From positions 1 to 64,000 of the forward strand of contig CAVZGE010000007.1 in assembly GCA_963774745.1 (NCBI GenBank): DNA of 64,000 nucleotides. The letters are read 5' to 3'. The notes under the pieces were generated by a model. The model saw nothing but the letters and a program-made list of their open reading frames with translations. It was not told where the DNA came from and ran no database searches. Origin of the DNA: Prado023 sp963774745 (GTDB lineage: Bacteria > Actinomycetota > Actinomycetes > S36-B12 > CAIYMF01). The position numbers and the translations under genes are program-made. Shown here in pieces: positions 45,071 to 53,344 of the stretch (positions within the stretch are counted from its first letter, which is position 1; each line of letters starts with the position of its first letter).

Positions 45071-45106
45071 GCCACGCGACGCTGACTCGTGGATGACCTA
45101 TCCCGA

Positions 45107-45154
45107 GAGTTCGAACCCGTCAAGAGCGCGGCCACCCGAGCCAAGCACGGGACC
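45107..45154 (+). pseudogene. BrnT 5' remnant
   Basis: A 48-base stretch reads EFEPVKSAATRAKHGT, nearly the same as brnT codons 5-20 (EFDPVKSAANRAKHGI) at 38740. Homology stops abruptly after it. It is the trace of a second BrnT copy, 6.3 kb from the intact pair. Confidence 0.7.
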
Positions 45155-45212
45155 CGCGGAGCCGGGACACACTACTTCTGCCCCCGCCGCGCATTGTCGT
45201 GCGTGCCGGCTC

Positions 45213-45248
45213 TTGACACCTAGACAAACTAGGCCTAGTTTTCCTAGG
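45213..45248 (+). promoter_or_regulatory. PadR-operon promoter with overlapping operators
   Basis: -35 TTGACA (45213-45218), 17-base spacer, -10 TAGTTT (45236-45241), ATG at 45250: a strong promoter and leaderless start. Palindromes overlap it: CCTAG-acaaa-CTAGG (45219-45233), AACTAGGCCTAGTT (45227-45240) and CCTAGG (45243-45248). These are plausible PadR binding sites. Confidence 0.7.
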
Positions 45249-45249
45249 C

Positions 45250-45591
45250 ATGAAGGGTCAAGCGCTCAAAGGGCACCTGGACCTCCTCGTCCTGGGGGTC
45301 CTGGCGGACGGGCCGAAGCATGGGTACGCCGTGATCGAGGAGCTGCGGGTGCGCAGCGGGGACGCGTTCGACATCCCCGAGGGCACGTTGTACCCGGTGC
45401 TGCACCGCCTTGAGCGTGCGGGCCTGCTGGCCAGTGAGTGGGTCGAGGTCGCAGGTCGTCGCCGACGCCTCTACCGGCTCACCGATCAGGGACGCGCTGC
45501 CCTGGTCACTGAGCGGGCCGAGTGGCAGAAGTTCGCCAGCGCGGTCGCAGGCGTTCTCACGGGAGGTGTGCCATGGCCGAACCCGACCTGA
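45250..45591 (+). CDS. PadR-family transcriptional regulator
   Basis: 113 residues. PadR winged helix: LKGHLDLLVLGVLADGPKHG, YAVIEELRVRSGDAFDIPEG, TLYPVLHRLERAGLLASEWV, RRRLYRLTDQGRAAL. It lacks the long C-terminal dimerisation domain of subfamily 1, so it is the short type that controls a following membrane protein. Transcribed from the strong palindromic promoter next to it, so probably self-repressing. Confidence 0.9.
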   Translation: MKGQALKGHLDLLVLGVLADGPKHGYAVIEELRVRSGDAFDIPEGTLYPVLHRLERAGLLASEWVEVAGRRRRLYRLTDQGRAALVTERAEWQKFASAVAGVLTGGVPWPNPT

Positions 45592-46397
45592 TCGAGGCCT
45601 ACTTGATCCACCTGCACCGGTGCCTGCGGTTCCGGCGCGACGCTGATGATGTCGTGGCCGAGGCCGAGGACCATGTCCGGGAGGCGGTGGAACGGCTGTG
45701 CCGCTCCGGTGCCGACCCGATCGCCGCCCAGCGGATCACCCTGCTGCGGTTCGGCGACCCGGTGGTCGTCGCCCGCGCCCTGTCGGTCACTGCACACGGA
45801 GGTATCGCCATGCCCACTGCATTCACCCGCGCGGCCGGGACCGCCGCCCTCGCCTCGGCCCTGGCCTGGGTCCTGGCCGCCACGGCCCTGGTGCTCAGCG
45901 GGGTGCGTGGCTGGACCGAAGGCCTCTACATCCTCTTTGCGATCCCGGTCGTGATCGCGGCCGTCACCACAGTCGTCGCACTCGCCGGACTCCTGGCCCG
46001 CGCCGGTGGGCGGCGGGATGCCGCCACGATCCTCGCGCTGGTGCTGGCCGGCTCAGCGGCCGCGATGATGCTGCTCGCAGCCTGGGCGTGGGTGGTCTGG
46101 ACGATGCTGATCGCCGCCGCGGCCCTGATCGCCGTACTGAAGGCCCGCTCCGCGTTGGTGGGGGCGGGTTCCACGGACTGGCTGCTCGTCGCAGCCTGGC
46201 CCGCGGCCTTGGCCACATTCGTGGTCGCTGACCGGATGCGCCTCGGGGATGTCGACACCTACGGCGACTACCCCGGCGCCGTCCTCGCAGCATTCCTGGT
46301 CGGCACGGCGCTGTTCGTCGGCGGGCTGGTCCCACTGGGCCGTTGGCTGCGCTCCGAGGACATCGCGCTGGTCGGGGAACCGGTGCCCACCAGGTGA
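45573..46397 (+). CDS. PadR-associated membrane protein with HAAS-like N-terminus
   Basis: 274 residues from ATG 45573 (GGAGG upstream, inside the padR 3' end). The first 70 residues form a helical domain (EAYLIHLHRCLRFRRDADDV, AEDHVREAVERLCRSGADPI, GDPVVVARALS) like the HAAS / permease-prefix domain that follows PadR genes. About seven membrane helices follow. Expected role: signal-responsive membrane partner of the regulator. Confidence 0.8.
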   Translation: MAEPDLIEAYLIHLHRCLRFRRDADDVVAEAEDHVREAVERLCRSGADPIAAQRITLLRFGDPVVVARALSVTAHGGIAMPTAFTRAAGTAALASALAWVLAATALVLSGVRGWTEGLYILFAIPVVIAAVTTVVALAGLLARAGGRRDAATILALVLAGSAAAMMLLAAWAWVVWTMLIAAAALIAVLKARSALVGAGSTDWLLVAAWPAALATFVVADRMRLGDVDTYGDYPGAVLAAFLVGTALFVGGLVPLGRWLRSEDIALVGEPVPTR

Positions 46398-46413
46398 CGC
46401 CCCATCCAGCGCC

Positions 46414-46767
46414 GTGAGGGCGGCCACGCTGCGCGGCCCCCGTGCTACCAGGTGGCTGGCCTGGGGTGTGGGCATTGCGTTCATCGTGCTCGGGGTCGTC
46501 GAGGTCGCGGTTCGGGTGCTCTCCTCGGAGCCGATCGACACCCAGGCTGTCGGGTACTGGTTCGTGACCCTGTGCGGCGGCGGAACGCTCGTACTGCTGG
46601 GCAGTTGCGTCATCACACGACCCGGGTGGGCATTGGCAGCGGTGGTCATCGGGTGCCTGATGGGCATGATCGCCACGGTGTGGACCGTGCTGCTTCCGGT
46701 GGCGGCGTTGGCCCTGGTGGTTCTCAGCATCCTGCAGATCGGGAAGCCCGACCTACCAGGGAGCTGA
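46414..46767 (+). CDS. Small membrane protein
   Basis: 117 residues from GTG 46414. Four hydrophobic segments (LAWGVGIAFIVLGVVEVAV, YWFVTLCGGGTLVLLGSCVI, ALAAVVIGCLMGMIATVWTV, ALALVVLSILQI). 16 bases after the preceding gene, so third gene of the PadR operon. No clear ribosome site. Family unknown. Confidence 0.6.
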   Translation: MRAATLRGPRATRWLAWGVGIAFIVLGVVEVAVRVLSSEPIDTQAVGYWFVTLCGGGTLVLLGSCVITRPGWALAAVVIGCLMGMIATVWTVLLPVAALALVVLSILQIGKPDLPGS

Positions 46768-46787
46768 CCGTTCACCCCGCCCGACGG

Positions 46788-46893
46788 GTTGGGCTACGCG
46801 TTGGGCTACAGCGCCAGCAGCGCCGACGGAAGTGTCCACCCCGTCGCCGTTCTCGCCCCATCCCCCACCCGGGACTCCATACCGCGCCCGTCG
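46788..46893 (+). repeat. Interspersed intergenic repeat, copy 9 (diverged)
   Basis: Type A with leader GTTGGGCTACGCGTTGGGCT; block 1 is altered to AAGTGTCCACCCCGTCGCCG, and block 2 reduced to GGGACTCCATACCGCGCCCG. Immediately precedes a broken serine-hydrolase gene. Confidence 0.8.
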
Positions 46894-47424
46894 TCCCTTC
46901 CTGCAGCGGTCGCGACCGCGGTGAAGCGGGGGCTCGATCTGGCGTTGGACGCCGGAGAGCGCTACGACAAGTTGGTCAAGAGTGTCGTCGTGACGGTCGG
47001 CGGCCAGCCGGTTTATGACCGAGAACCGGGGTTCGGGTGGTCCACGGACCCGCAGGGCCTCAACCTCGGCTTCTCCGACCTGAAGATCACGGCCGCCGAC
47101 ATGGTCAGACTCGGCCAGCTCTACCTCGACGGCGGGCAGTGGCACGGCGTGCAACTGGTCCCGGCTGCCTGGGTCGTGACATCCACAACGAACCGGTTGG
47201 CTGATACAGACCAGACTTCTGGCTATGGCTACCGATGGTGGGTCTTCGACAGCGGCGGGCATCCGGCCTTCGCCGCCATGGGACACGCGGGCCAATTGAT
47301 CCACGTGGTCCCCGACCTCGGGCTGGTGGTGGCCGTGTCATGCCTCGACGGCCCCGCGCGGTTCGACGCCGCATCTTTCGCCTCGATGGTCGAGACCTAC
47401 GTCATCCCGGCATTCGAGGGCTGA
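46894..47424 (+). pseudogene. Serine hydrolase (class C beta-lactamase fold) with internal deletion
   Basis: The 5' part reads DAGERYDKLVKSVVVTVGGQ, the usual beginning of such proteins, then jumps at VYDREPGFGWSTDPQGLNLG to the C-terminal third (FSDLKITAADMVRLGQLYLD, YGYRWWVFDSGGHPAFAAMG, FHGHAGQ-type HAGQLIHVV). The SxxK and YxN catalytic segments between them are missing, an apparent loss of over 100 residues. No normal start is present; the frame runs out of repeat copy 9. Confidence 0.7.
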
Positions 47425-47489
47425 AGGATCGATGGTGCCCGAGACGGCGTCCCCAGCTCGTGAGACACACCCGCGGTCCTGACCACGCC

Positions 47490-48566
47490 TCAGCCGCCGG
47501 CGGTAATGACCACCTGATCGCGTCCTGCCTCCTTGGCCTCGTAGAGGGCCTTGTCGGCCATCCCCAGCAGCAGCGCAGGATCGGAATCCGGCCCGGCCAG
47601 CGCCAGCCCGATGCTGATGGTCACGGTCGTCTCGACCCCGGCAACCGCCATCGGCTGGTGGACATCCGTGCGGATCTGCTCAGCCACCGTTGCAGCAGCC
47701 GCCAGATCCTGGACGCCATGGAGCAGGACGACGAACTCGTCGCCCCCGAGGCGCGCGATGAGGTCGTCAGCCCGACAGGCGCCCCGGACGCGGTCCGCGA
47801 CCTCCTTGAGGACTTCGTCGCCACCGGAATGACCGTGGGTGTCGTTGATCGACTTGAATCGATCGACGTCACAGAACAGCACGGCGATGCTGCCCCCCGA
47901 GCGCGGACCGCGGGTCAGCGCCTCGGTGATCCGCGCTTCCAGCTCGCCCCTGTTGGCCAGGCCGGTCAGGGGATCGTGCTGGGCGCGATGGGCCAGGGCA
48001 GCGATGTCCCGGTTATGTGCCCCCGCGGCCTCGCGGCGGTCCTCGGCCGACAGCTGCCGATCACCTGCTGATTGGGAACGGCGATCGTGCGCCTCCTCGC
48101 GCGCCTGTGGGCGTCGCGCGCGCACCTCGGCGGCCAAGTCCTCGAACGTCTCGTCGAGCGCATCCGAGGCCGCGTCCCGATGGGCGCGAACGTCGTCACG
48201 ATCCGCGGCCGCCACGTCACGGGAGTGGGCTCGACGCTCTCGCTCCTCGGCCTTGACACGCATCGAATCGGTCGGCGCACCCCGATCATCGTGAGCCGCG
48301 ATGCGGTCAGCCTGGGCCATCTGGCGGTCGAGGGCAGCCAACTCCCGCATCCGCGCGGAGTCCTCCCGGTCCTCGGGATGGCGCTGCCGATCGACATGGT
48401 CCATCAGGTCATCGGCCTCATCGACCCTCACGGCCTCAATATCCCGCGAATCTGCGATGTGGTCGCGCCCCTCAGCCCCCACGTCGCGGGCTTTGGCAGC
48501 CGCGTCCCGAGCCACGGAATCCTCGCCTCGGGCATCGCCGATCGGGTCGGTCGAGTCGGTGCTCAT
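47490..48566 (-). CDS. GGDEF diguanylate cyclase with Arg/Asp-rich N-terminus
   Basis: 358 residues from ATG 48566 (GGAGG upstream). C-terminal GGDEF domain: DPLTGLANRGELEARI, FCDVDRFKSINDTHGHSGGD, IARLGGDEFVVLL. The intact GGDEF motif implies c-di-GMP synthesis; an RxxD inhibitory site is not obvious. The N-terminal 190 residues are very hydrophilic with repeated ARD/RD-containing units (AARARDVGAEGRDHIADSRD-like), probably a coiled coil. No membrane segment, so cytoplasmic. Confidence 0.88.
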   Translation of the reverse strand: MSTDSTDPIGDARGEDSVARDAAAKARDVGAEGRDHIADSRDIEAVRVDEADDLMDHVDRQRHPEDREDSARMRELAALDRQMAQADRIAAHDDRGAPTDSMRVKAEERERRAHSRDVAAADRDDVRAHRDAASDALDETFEDLAAEVRARRPQAREEAHDRRSQSAGDRQLSAEDRREAAGAHNRDIAALAHRAQHDPLTGLANRGELEARITEALTRGPRSGGSIAVLFCDVDRFKSINDTHGHSGGDEVLKEVADRVRGACRADDLIARLGGDEFVVLLHGVQDLAAAATVAEQIRTDVHQPMAVAGVETTVTISIGLALAGPDSDPALLLGMADKALYEAKEAGRDQVVITAGG

Positions 48567-48646
48567 CGAGCCTCCATGTTCGCAGGCTACCGCGCTGATC
48601 TGGTCAAGCGGCGGGACGCGTCAGGCGCACGTCTCGCGTTCTAGAC

Positions 48647-49039
48647 CTAGAGCCGTCCGGCTGCTCGAAGCACAGCGACGGCGCGCCCGGCGGCGGAGAC
48701 GGGCAGCCGGGAGTCCCGGAGCCCGGCGGCGAGCGCGTCGAGGCCCTCTTCTCCTAGGGCGTCGGCCCACACCTGGGCGGCTTGTTCATCTGTCTGGTCG
48801 AGCCCGAGGGCGCGCAGGGCGTCCTGGTCACCTTGGAGCAACGCTCCCACCCCGACGCCGAGCGCCGAGCAGAGCGCGATGGCGTCGGCCACGGTGACCC
48901 GCCGGGAGCCCTTCTCCAGGGCCGCGATGGTGGGCCGGCTGAGCCCGGTCAGCGTGGCAAGGTCGATCTGGCGGATGCCCTGCCGGGCGCGCAGGGCACG
49001 CAGGTTGGCCGCAATCACTTGATCGGTGTCATGGGCCAC
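48647..49039 (-). CDS. XRE-family HTH regulator
   Basis: 130 residues from GTG 49039. HTH at residues 5-60: LRALRARQGIRQIDLATLTG and LSRPTIAALEKGSRRVTVAD. The C-terminal part (RALGLDQTDEQAAQVWADAL) is helical and may bind a partner. Divergent from a strong promoter with a palindrome at 49105-49149, which it may control. Single gene. Confidence 0.75.
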   Translation of the reverse strand: MAHDTDQVIAANLRALRARQGIRQIDLATLTGLSRPTIAALEKGSRRVTVADAIALCSALGVGVGALLQGDQDALRALGLDQTDEQAAQVWADALGEEGLDALAAGLRDSRLPVSAAGRAVAVLRAAGRL

Positions 49040-49104
49040 GCCCCGATGGTCCCGCGCTTGCAGGGTGCCCGCAAGGGCGCCACGCGGTGCCCACAACACA
49101 CTGC

Positions 49105-49149
49105 TTGTCAGTATTCACGACACGGTGCTATGTTCCAGACTTGTGGAAC
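49105..49149 (+). promoter_or_regulatory. Strong promoter with palindromic operator, no clear gene
   Basis: -35 TTGTCA (49105-49110), 18-base spacer, -10 TATGTT (49129-49134), overlapped by the inverted repeat GTTCCA-gacttg-TGGAAC (49132-49149). Downstream is only a 15-codon frame (ATG 49170) and then the zinc-ribbon gene at 49459. The divergent XRE gene could be the repressor. Confidence 0.5.
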
Positions 49150-49458
49150 TCACAAAGTGCTACCCGGTCATGGATCGGAACACGCCACGTCGGGGGCATC
49201 CGTCGCAGGTGCCGTGACGTGAACGGGATGGCGGGCAATCCCTGCCATTCAGTTCAGGTGTGGACCGTTGGCTGGTCACGGGCGCGACCCACCCGCTCAC
49301 CAGCACGATGACGTCCAGGGCCTCGGGGGCTTGAACTCAGCACCAACGTCGAGGCAACCGCTTGGGGTGTCCGGCTGGTCCCGCCGGGAACGGTCCGATC
49401 CCGTTCCGGCGGGACTTCCCTCCGCAGCTCCCGACGTAACCCAGAGGACGGTTCCCCA
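49150..49458. other. Gap downstream of the palindromic promoter
   Basis: About 310 bases. It holds a 15-codon frame at 49170-49217 (MDRNTPRRGHPSQVP) that could be a truncated gene, and otherwise nothing recognised. It might be the untranslated leader of the zinc-ribbon gene. Confidence 0.35.
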
Positions 49459-49650
49459 ATGAGCGACCCAAGATCGGCGGCTGCCCCGGTGCCCTGCGAC
49501 ACCTGCGGGCGCACGTCCCCGGACACCGCGTGGCGCTCTTCCTGGCCGTTCTGCCCGGCCTGTGCCGCGCCGCAACTCACCGGGATCCAGACAGCCGAGC
49601 ACACCCCGCGCTACCCCCCTCCCCCACCTGCTGACCCAGTGGGCGACTGA
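49459..49650 (+). CDS. Small zinc-ribbon-like protein
   Basis: 63 residues. ATG 49459 with AGAGGA upstream. Two Cys pairs, VPCDTCGRTS and WPFCPACAAPQ (C-x2-C ... C-x2-C, 20 apart), fit a zinc ribbon. The C-terminus is Pro-rich. No family assigned; may be expressed from the promoter 300 bases upstream. Confidence 0.5.
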   Translation: MSDPRSAAAPVPCDTCGRTSPDTAWRSSWPFCPACAAPQLTGIQTAEHTPRYPPPPPADPVGD

Positions 49651-49771
49651 CCCATGTTCACCGAGACGACTGGGCTCGGCTCCGACCGGGGGCATCGCTA
49701 CGAACGGTGGATGACCCCATGACGGACCGAGGAGGGTCAGGTCCGGTGCTCTACGCAGTCCGCGCACCAGG

Positions 49772-50260
49772 TCAACGCGGCACGGCCCTGGTGCGATGTG
49801 CCCGGACTCGCAGTTGGGTCAGCCTGGCGACCCCGATCGTGGCGACCAGGAGTCCCCCGGTGACGGCGGCGATCAACATCGCCATGCCCACGGCCAGGGA
49901 GCCGGACCAGCCGAGGAAGTGGATGACGACAGTGGTGGGGTTCTGCAGCACGAAGACGATGAGCACCACCGACAGCAGGAGCGCGCCGATGACGGCCGCC
50001 CACGCGGCACTGGCCCGCGTCAAGCGCGGCGCCCGATCCGCTGACGACGTAGCCCCCTTGGCAGGATCCTGATTCGACGGGGCGGGTGCGGGCGGGTTGG
50101 TGTCGACCACGCGGTGTCCCGTGGCCGGGGTCGCCTCGTTCGGTCCCGTGTCGGTGGCATCGGCGGCCCCAGGATCAACCTCCGCGCTCACCGGGCGGAT
50201 GCCGTCCTCTTGGGACGGGTCACGTGCGTGGTCCCGGGATGTGCCGTTCGAAGGGTTCAT
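49772..50260 (-). CDS. LapA-domain (DUF1049) membrane protein
   Basis: 162 residues from ATG 50260 (50284 is an alternative). Residues 1-90 are hydrophilic and Pro/Asp-rich. Then comes a LapA-type pair of helices: AAVIGALLLSVVLIVFVLQN, TTVVIHFLGWSGSLAVGMAM, LIAAVTGGLLVATIG. The LQNPxTVxIxFLGWxG core is diagnostic. Inner-membrane protein; role in envelope assembly in other bacteria. Confidence 0.8.
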   Translation of the reverse strand: MNPSNGTSRDHARDPSQEDGIRPVSAEVDPGAADATDTGPNEATPATGHRVVDTNPPAPAPSNQDPAKGATSSADRAPRLTRASAAWAAVIGALLLSVVLIVFVLQNPTTVVIHFLGWSGSLAVGMAMLIAAVTGGLLVATIGVARLTQLRVRAHRTRAVPR

Positions 50261-50396
50261 GTCGCGTCTGGTCCTCTCGGCCATCTGATGCCCGCTTGCC
50301 GTGCTGGCTGCGACGGTACGCCGGGATGCCTGATCCCGTCAGGTGCTGGACGTCGAGGCCCGTGGAGCCCGGGTGATGGGCCCCACGGTGCTTGGG

Positions 50397-50621
50397 CTAC
50401 GAGCGTCGAACTGCCTTCTTGGCCTTGTTCAGGACGTCGTTGAGCGCGTGCTGGACCTTGTCCAGCCCACCCTCGACCTTGTCCTTGACCTTGTCGGTCC
50501 GCTCCTGGGCCTCCCCGGCCACCCGCTCGGCCTTGCCCTCGGCCCGAAGTTCCTCGTCGCCGGTGATCAGGCCAGCGGCTTCCTTGGCGTGGCCCTTTGC
50601 CTGTTCTGATTGTGCGCTCAT
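50397..50621 (-). CDS. CsbD-family stress protein
   Basis: 74 residues. CsbD pattern: SEQAKGHAKEAAGLITGDEE, LRAEGKAERVAGEAQERTDK, VKDKVEGGLDKVQHALND. Highly charged helical protein induced under general stress in other Gram-positives. Start ATG 50621 with AGGAAGG upstream. Single gene. Confidence 0.85.
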   Translation of the reverse strand: MSAQSEQAKGHAKEAAGLITGDEELRAEGKAERVAGEAQERTDKVKDKVEGGLDKVQHALNDVLNKAKKAVRRS

Positions 50622-50889
50622 GGCGCACCGACCTTCCTGGTCCTCAGGGCCCCACCCGAAGGGCGTGATCCCTGTTTCCACTGTCGCACAGTTCCCGCGG
50701 CCGGCCGACCATACCGACGTCATCCTGCCCAGCTCGGACTGCAGACAACTCCAGCCGGAACCGGTGGGCGGGATTGAGGAGTATGGTCGAAGCACCGAGG
50801 ATTTCCTCCCGTCGACGACCGTCTGCGCTGTCCCCCGGCTACCGAACCAACAGGCCTCCCAGCGGGGCCAGAGCCCAGGTGATCGTGCC

Positions 50890-52764
50890 ATGACCGGCAT
50901 CGTCAGCCCCTCATCCAGCACCTTCTCCGCACACGACGATGACGCGATCGCCGGGGATCTCAACACGCGCCTTCCGGCTCATGCCGCTACCGTCGCCGGG
51001 TCGATCGTGCACCGGGTCGCGACCACCCCCGATCGTGAGGCTTTCCGGTACCCAGGGGGCGACGGGTCGTGGACCTCGATGACCTGGGGCCGGGCCGGCC
51101 AAGACATCACCACGCTGGCCGCCGGCCTGGTGGCCCTCGGCTTGCAGGTCAGGGACCGGGTGGCGATCGCGAGCAGCACCCGGGTGGAGTGGATCCTGGC
51201 CGACGGCGCGATCATGTGCGCCGGCGGGGCCACCACCACGATCTACCCCAGCGCCCAGGTCGACGAGGTCGTGTTCATCCTGGCTGACTCGGGGGCCCGG
51301 ATCTTGTTCGCCGAGGACGCCGCGCAGGCGTCGAAGGCGGCCAACGACCGGGACCGGCTGCCTTACCTGAGGGCGATCGTGGTGTTCGACGGGCCCGGGG
51401 ACGGCGACCTGATCATCACCCTGGACGCGCTTCGCGCCCTCGGGACTGCCGCGCTGGCTGCCGACCCGCAGGTGATCGACGCGCGGGTCGCTCTGCTGAC
51501 CCCGGACTCGCTGGCCACCCTGATCTACACCTCGGGGACCACTGGTCGACCCAAGGGAGTGGAGCTGACCCACGGGAGTTGGGTGTTCGAGGGCGCCTCC
51601 CTCGACGCCCTGGGCATCGTCGACATCGAGGACCTGCAGTACCTGTGGCTGCCGTTGTCGCACGCGTTCGGCAAGGTCCTGCTCGCCTTCGGCCTGCAGG
51701 TCGGGTTCGCCACCGCTGTCGATGGCAGGCTCTCCGAACTGGTGCCCAATCTGGCGTTGGTCCACCCGACGTTCATGGCCGGCGTCCCGCGGGTCTTCGA
51801 GAAGATCTACACCACGGCAAACGGACGGGCCCAGGCCGGTGGCGCCCTGCAGCGTAGGGCCTACGGCTGGGCTGTGGACACCTCCGCCGGCATCAAGGCC
51901 TCGAGCCGCTCGACACGACGCACCGGTCCGTTGGCCCGAATGGAACTCGCACTGGCCGACCTGCTCGTGTACCACCAGGTCAAGGTCCTCACCGGGGGGC
52001 GGATCCGGTACTTCGTCTGCGGATCGGGTGCGCTCGACCGCGAGGTGGCCCGCTGGTTCGACGCCGCCGGCATGCCCATCCTGGAGGGCTACGGCCTGAC
52101 CGAGACCTCCGCGGCCACCAGCCTCGTGCGCCCCGACGATCAGGTGTTCGGAACCGTGGGCCAGCCCCTCCCCGGGACCGAGATCCGAATCGCCCCCGAC
52201 GACGAGATCCTGCTGCGCGGACCCCACCTGATGACCGGCTACCGCAACCTGCCCCGCGAGAACGCCGAGGTCATGCTGGCCGACGGCTGGCTGGCCACCG
52301 GGGACATCGGCTCCCTCGACGCCGCCGGACGGCTGCAGGTCACCGACCGCAAGAAGGACCGGGTCAAGACCTCCGCCGGCAAGTACATCGCCCCCGGGGC
52401 CATCGCCGCCCGGTTCAAGGCCATGACCGCCCTGGGGTCCCACCTGATCGTGCACGCCAAGAACCGCAACTACGTCACCGCCCTGGTCAGCCTCGACCCC
52501 GAGGCCCTGGCCGCGTTCGGCGTCGCCCACCAGATGTCCGGAGAACACGTCACCCTGTCGCAGTCCGTGCCAGTACGGGCCGCGATCCAGGCCACCATCG
52601 ACGAGCTGAACGCCACGCTGAACCGCTGGGAGACGATCAAGAAGTTCACCATCCTCACCCGCGACCTCACCGAGTCCCGCGGCGAGCTCACCACCAGCCT
52701 GAAGGTCAAGCGCACGGTCGTCGAACAGCACTTCACCCACCAGCTCGACGCCATGTACCCCTGA
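50890..52764 (+). CDS. Long-chain acyl-CoA ligase (FadD-type, AMP-forming)
   Basis: 624 residues from ATG 50890. AMP-binding P-loop: TLIYTSGTTGRPKGVELTHG; A5 LEGYGLTETSAATSL; A7 LATGDIGSLDAAGRLQVTDR; linker KKDRVKTSAGKYIAPGAIAA. Length and the KFTILTRDLTESRGELTTSL end fit FadD15-like long-chain ligases, which activate fatty acids with ATP and CoA. The Lys of A10 would be in TTSLKVKRTVVEQ. Monocistronic; no neighbouring lipid genes. Confidence 0.9.
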   Translation: MTGIVSPSSSTFSAHDDDAIAGDLNTRLPAHAATVAGSIVHRVATTPDREAFRYPGGDGSWTSMTWGRAGQDITTLAAGLVALGLQVRDRVAIASSTRVEWILADGAIMCAGGATTTIYPSAQVDEVVFILADSGARILFAEDAAQASKAANDRDRLPYLRAIVVFDGPGDGDLIITLDALRALGTAALAADPQVIDARVALLTPDSLATLIYTSGTTGRPKGVELTHGSWVFEGASLDALGIVDIEDLQYLWLPLSHAFGKVLLAFGLQVGFATAVDGRLSELVPNLALVHPTFMAGVPRVFEKIYTTANGRAQAGGALQRRAYGWAVDTSAGIKASSRSTRRTGPLARMELALADLLVYHQVKVLTGGRIRYFVCGSGALDREVARWFDAAGMPILEGYGLTETSAATSLVRPDDQVFGTVGQPLPGTEIRIAPDDEILLRGPHLMTGYRNLPRENAEVMLADGWLATGDIGSLDAAGRLQVTDRKKDRVKTSAGKYIAPGAIAARFKAMTALGSHLIVHAKNRNYVTALVSLDPEALAAFGVAHQMSGEHVTLSQSVPVRAAIQATIDELNATLNRWETIKKFTILTRDLTESRGELTTSLKVKRTVVEQHFTHQLDAMYP

Positions 52765-52934
52765 CCCCCTGCCGCCAAGCCGAAACCAATGCGCCGAACG
52801 GGCGCGCTTCGAACTCGCCTCAGCCATCACCGCTGGTGACGGCGACACAGCAACGCCGACGGCGATCAGCCCACGTTGCTTGGCATGGTGTCGACTCTGC
52901 CCGTTCAGGGATCATCCCCTCGATGCGAGCGGTT

Positions 52935-53225
52935 CTATCGCCTCTGGGCTTGGTCGGCGATCGCTTCGACGTGGGCCCGGGCGCAGTCGAACAGGGGGAA
53001 GCCGGGGCTGTTCCCACTGAATGCCAGCGTCAAGTCGGTCCCCGCGAGCAGCACGGCGTCGACGCCCTCGTCCTCGACCAGCGCCCTGCCGGCATCGAAG
53101 AACACCGCCCGCTGCTCGTCGGTGCAGTGGGCGGTCGTGGCCATGTCCACGTAGGCGGTGTGCACCCGGCCCAGCGAAGCGCCGCGGGGAGCCAGCGCCT
53201 CAAGATCGTAGGCAGAGAGTGCTCC
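52935..53225 (-). pseudogene. Aspartate/glutamate racemase-like gene, C-terminal fragment
   Basis: About 95 residues, open without a start: SAYDLEALAPRGASLGRVHT, AYVDMATTAHCTDEQRAVFF, VLLAGTDLTLAFSGNSPGFP, LFDCARAHVEAIA. The end segment with Cys (AHCT) and the LAGTDL loop match Asp/Glu racemases. The N-terminal half with the other catalytic Cys is gone, and the gene is cut about six bases before repeat copy 10. Confidence 0.65.
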
Positions 53226-53230
53226 AAATC

Positions 53231-53318
53231 GTTGGCTTGTGCTAGTTCCCCATCCCGGGATCGCCTACCCCATCGCCATTCTCGCTTCCAAGTGATAGGT
53301 GAACGCCATACCGCCCGG
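53231..53318 (+). repeat. Interspersed intergenic repeat, copy 10
   Basis: Block 1 ATCCCGGGATCGCCTACCCC then ATCGCCATTCTCG; block 2 GGTGAACGCCATACCGCCCG. The leader GTTGGCTTGTGCTAGTTCC is degenerate. It lies between the racemase fragment and a lipoprotein gene. Confidence 0.8.
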
Positions 53319-53344
53319 ATTCCGCTACAGCGCTGCTCGATCGG

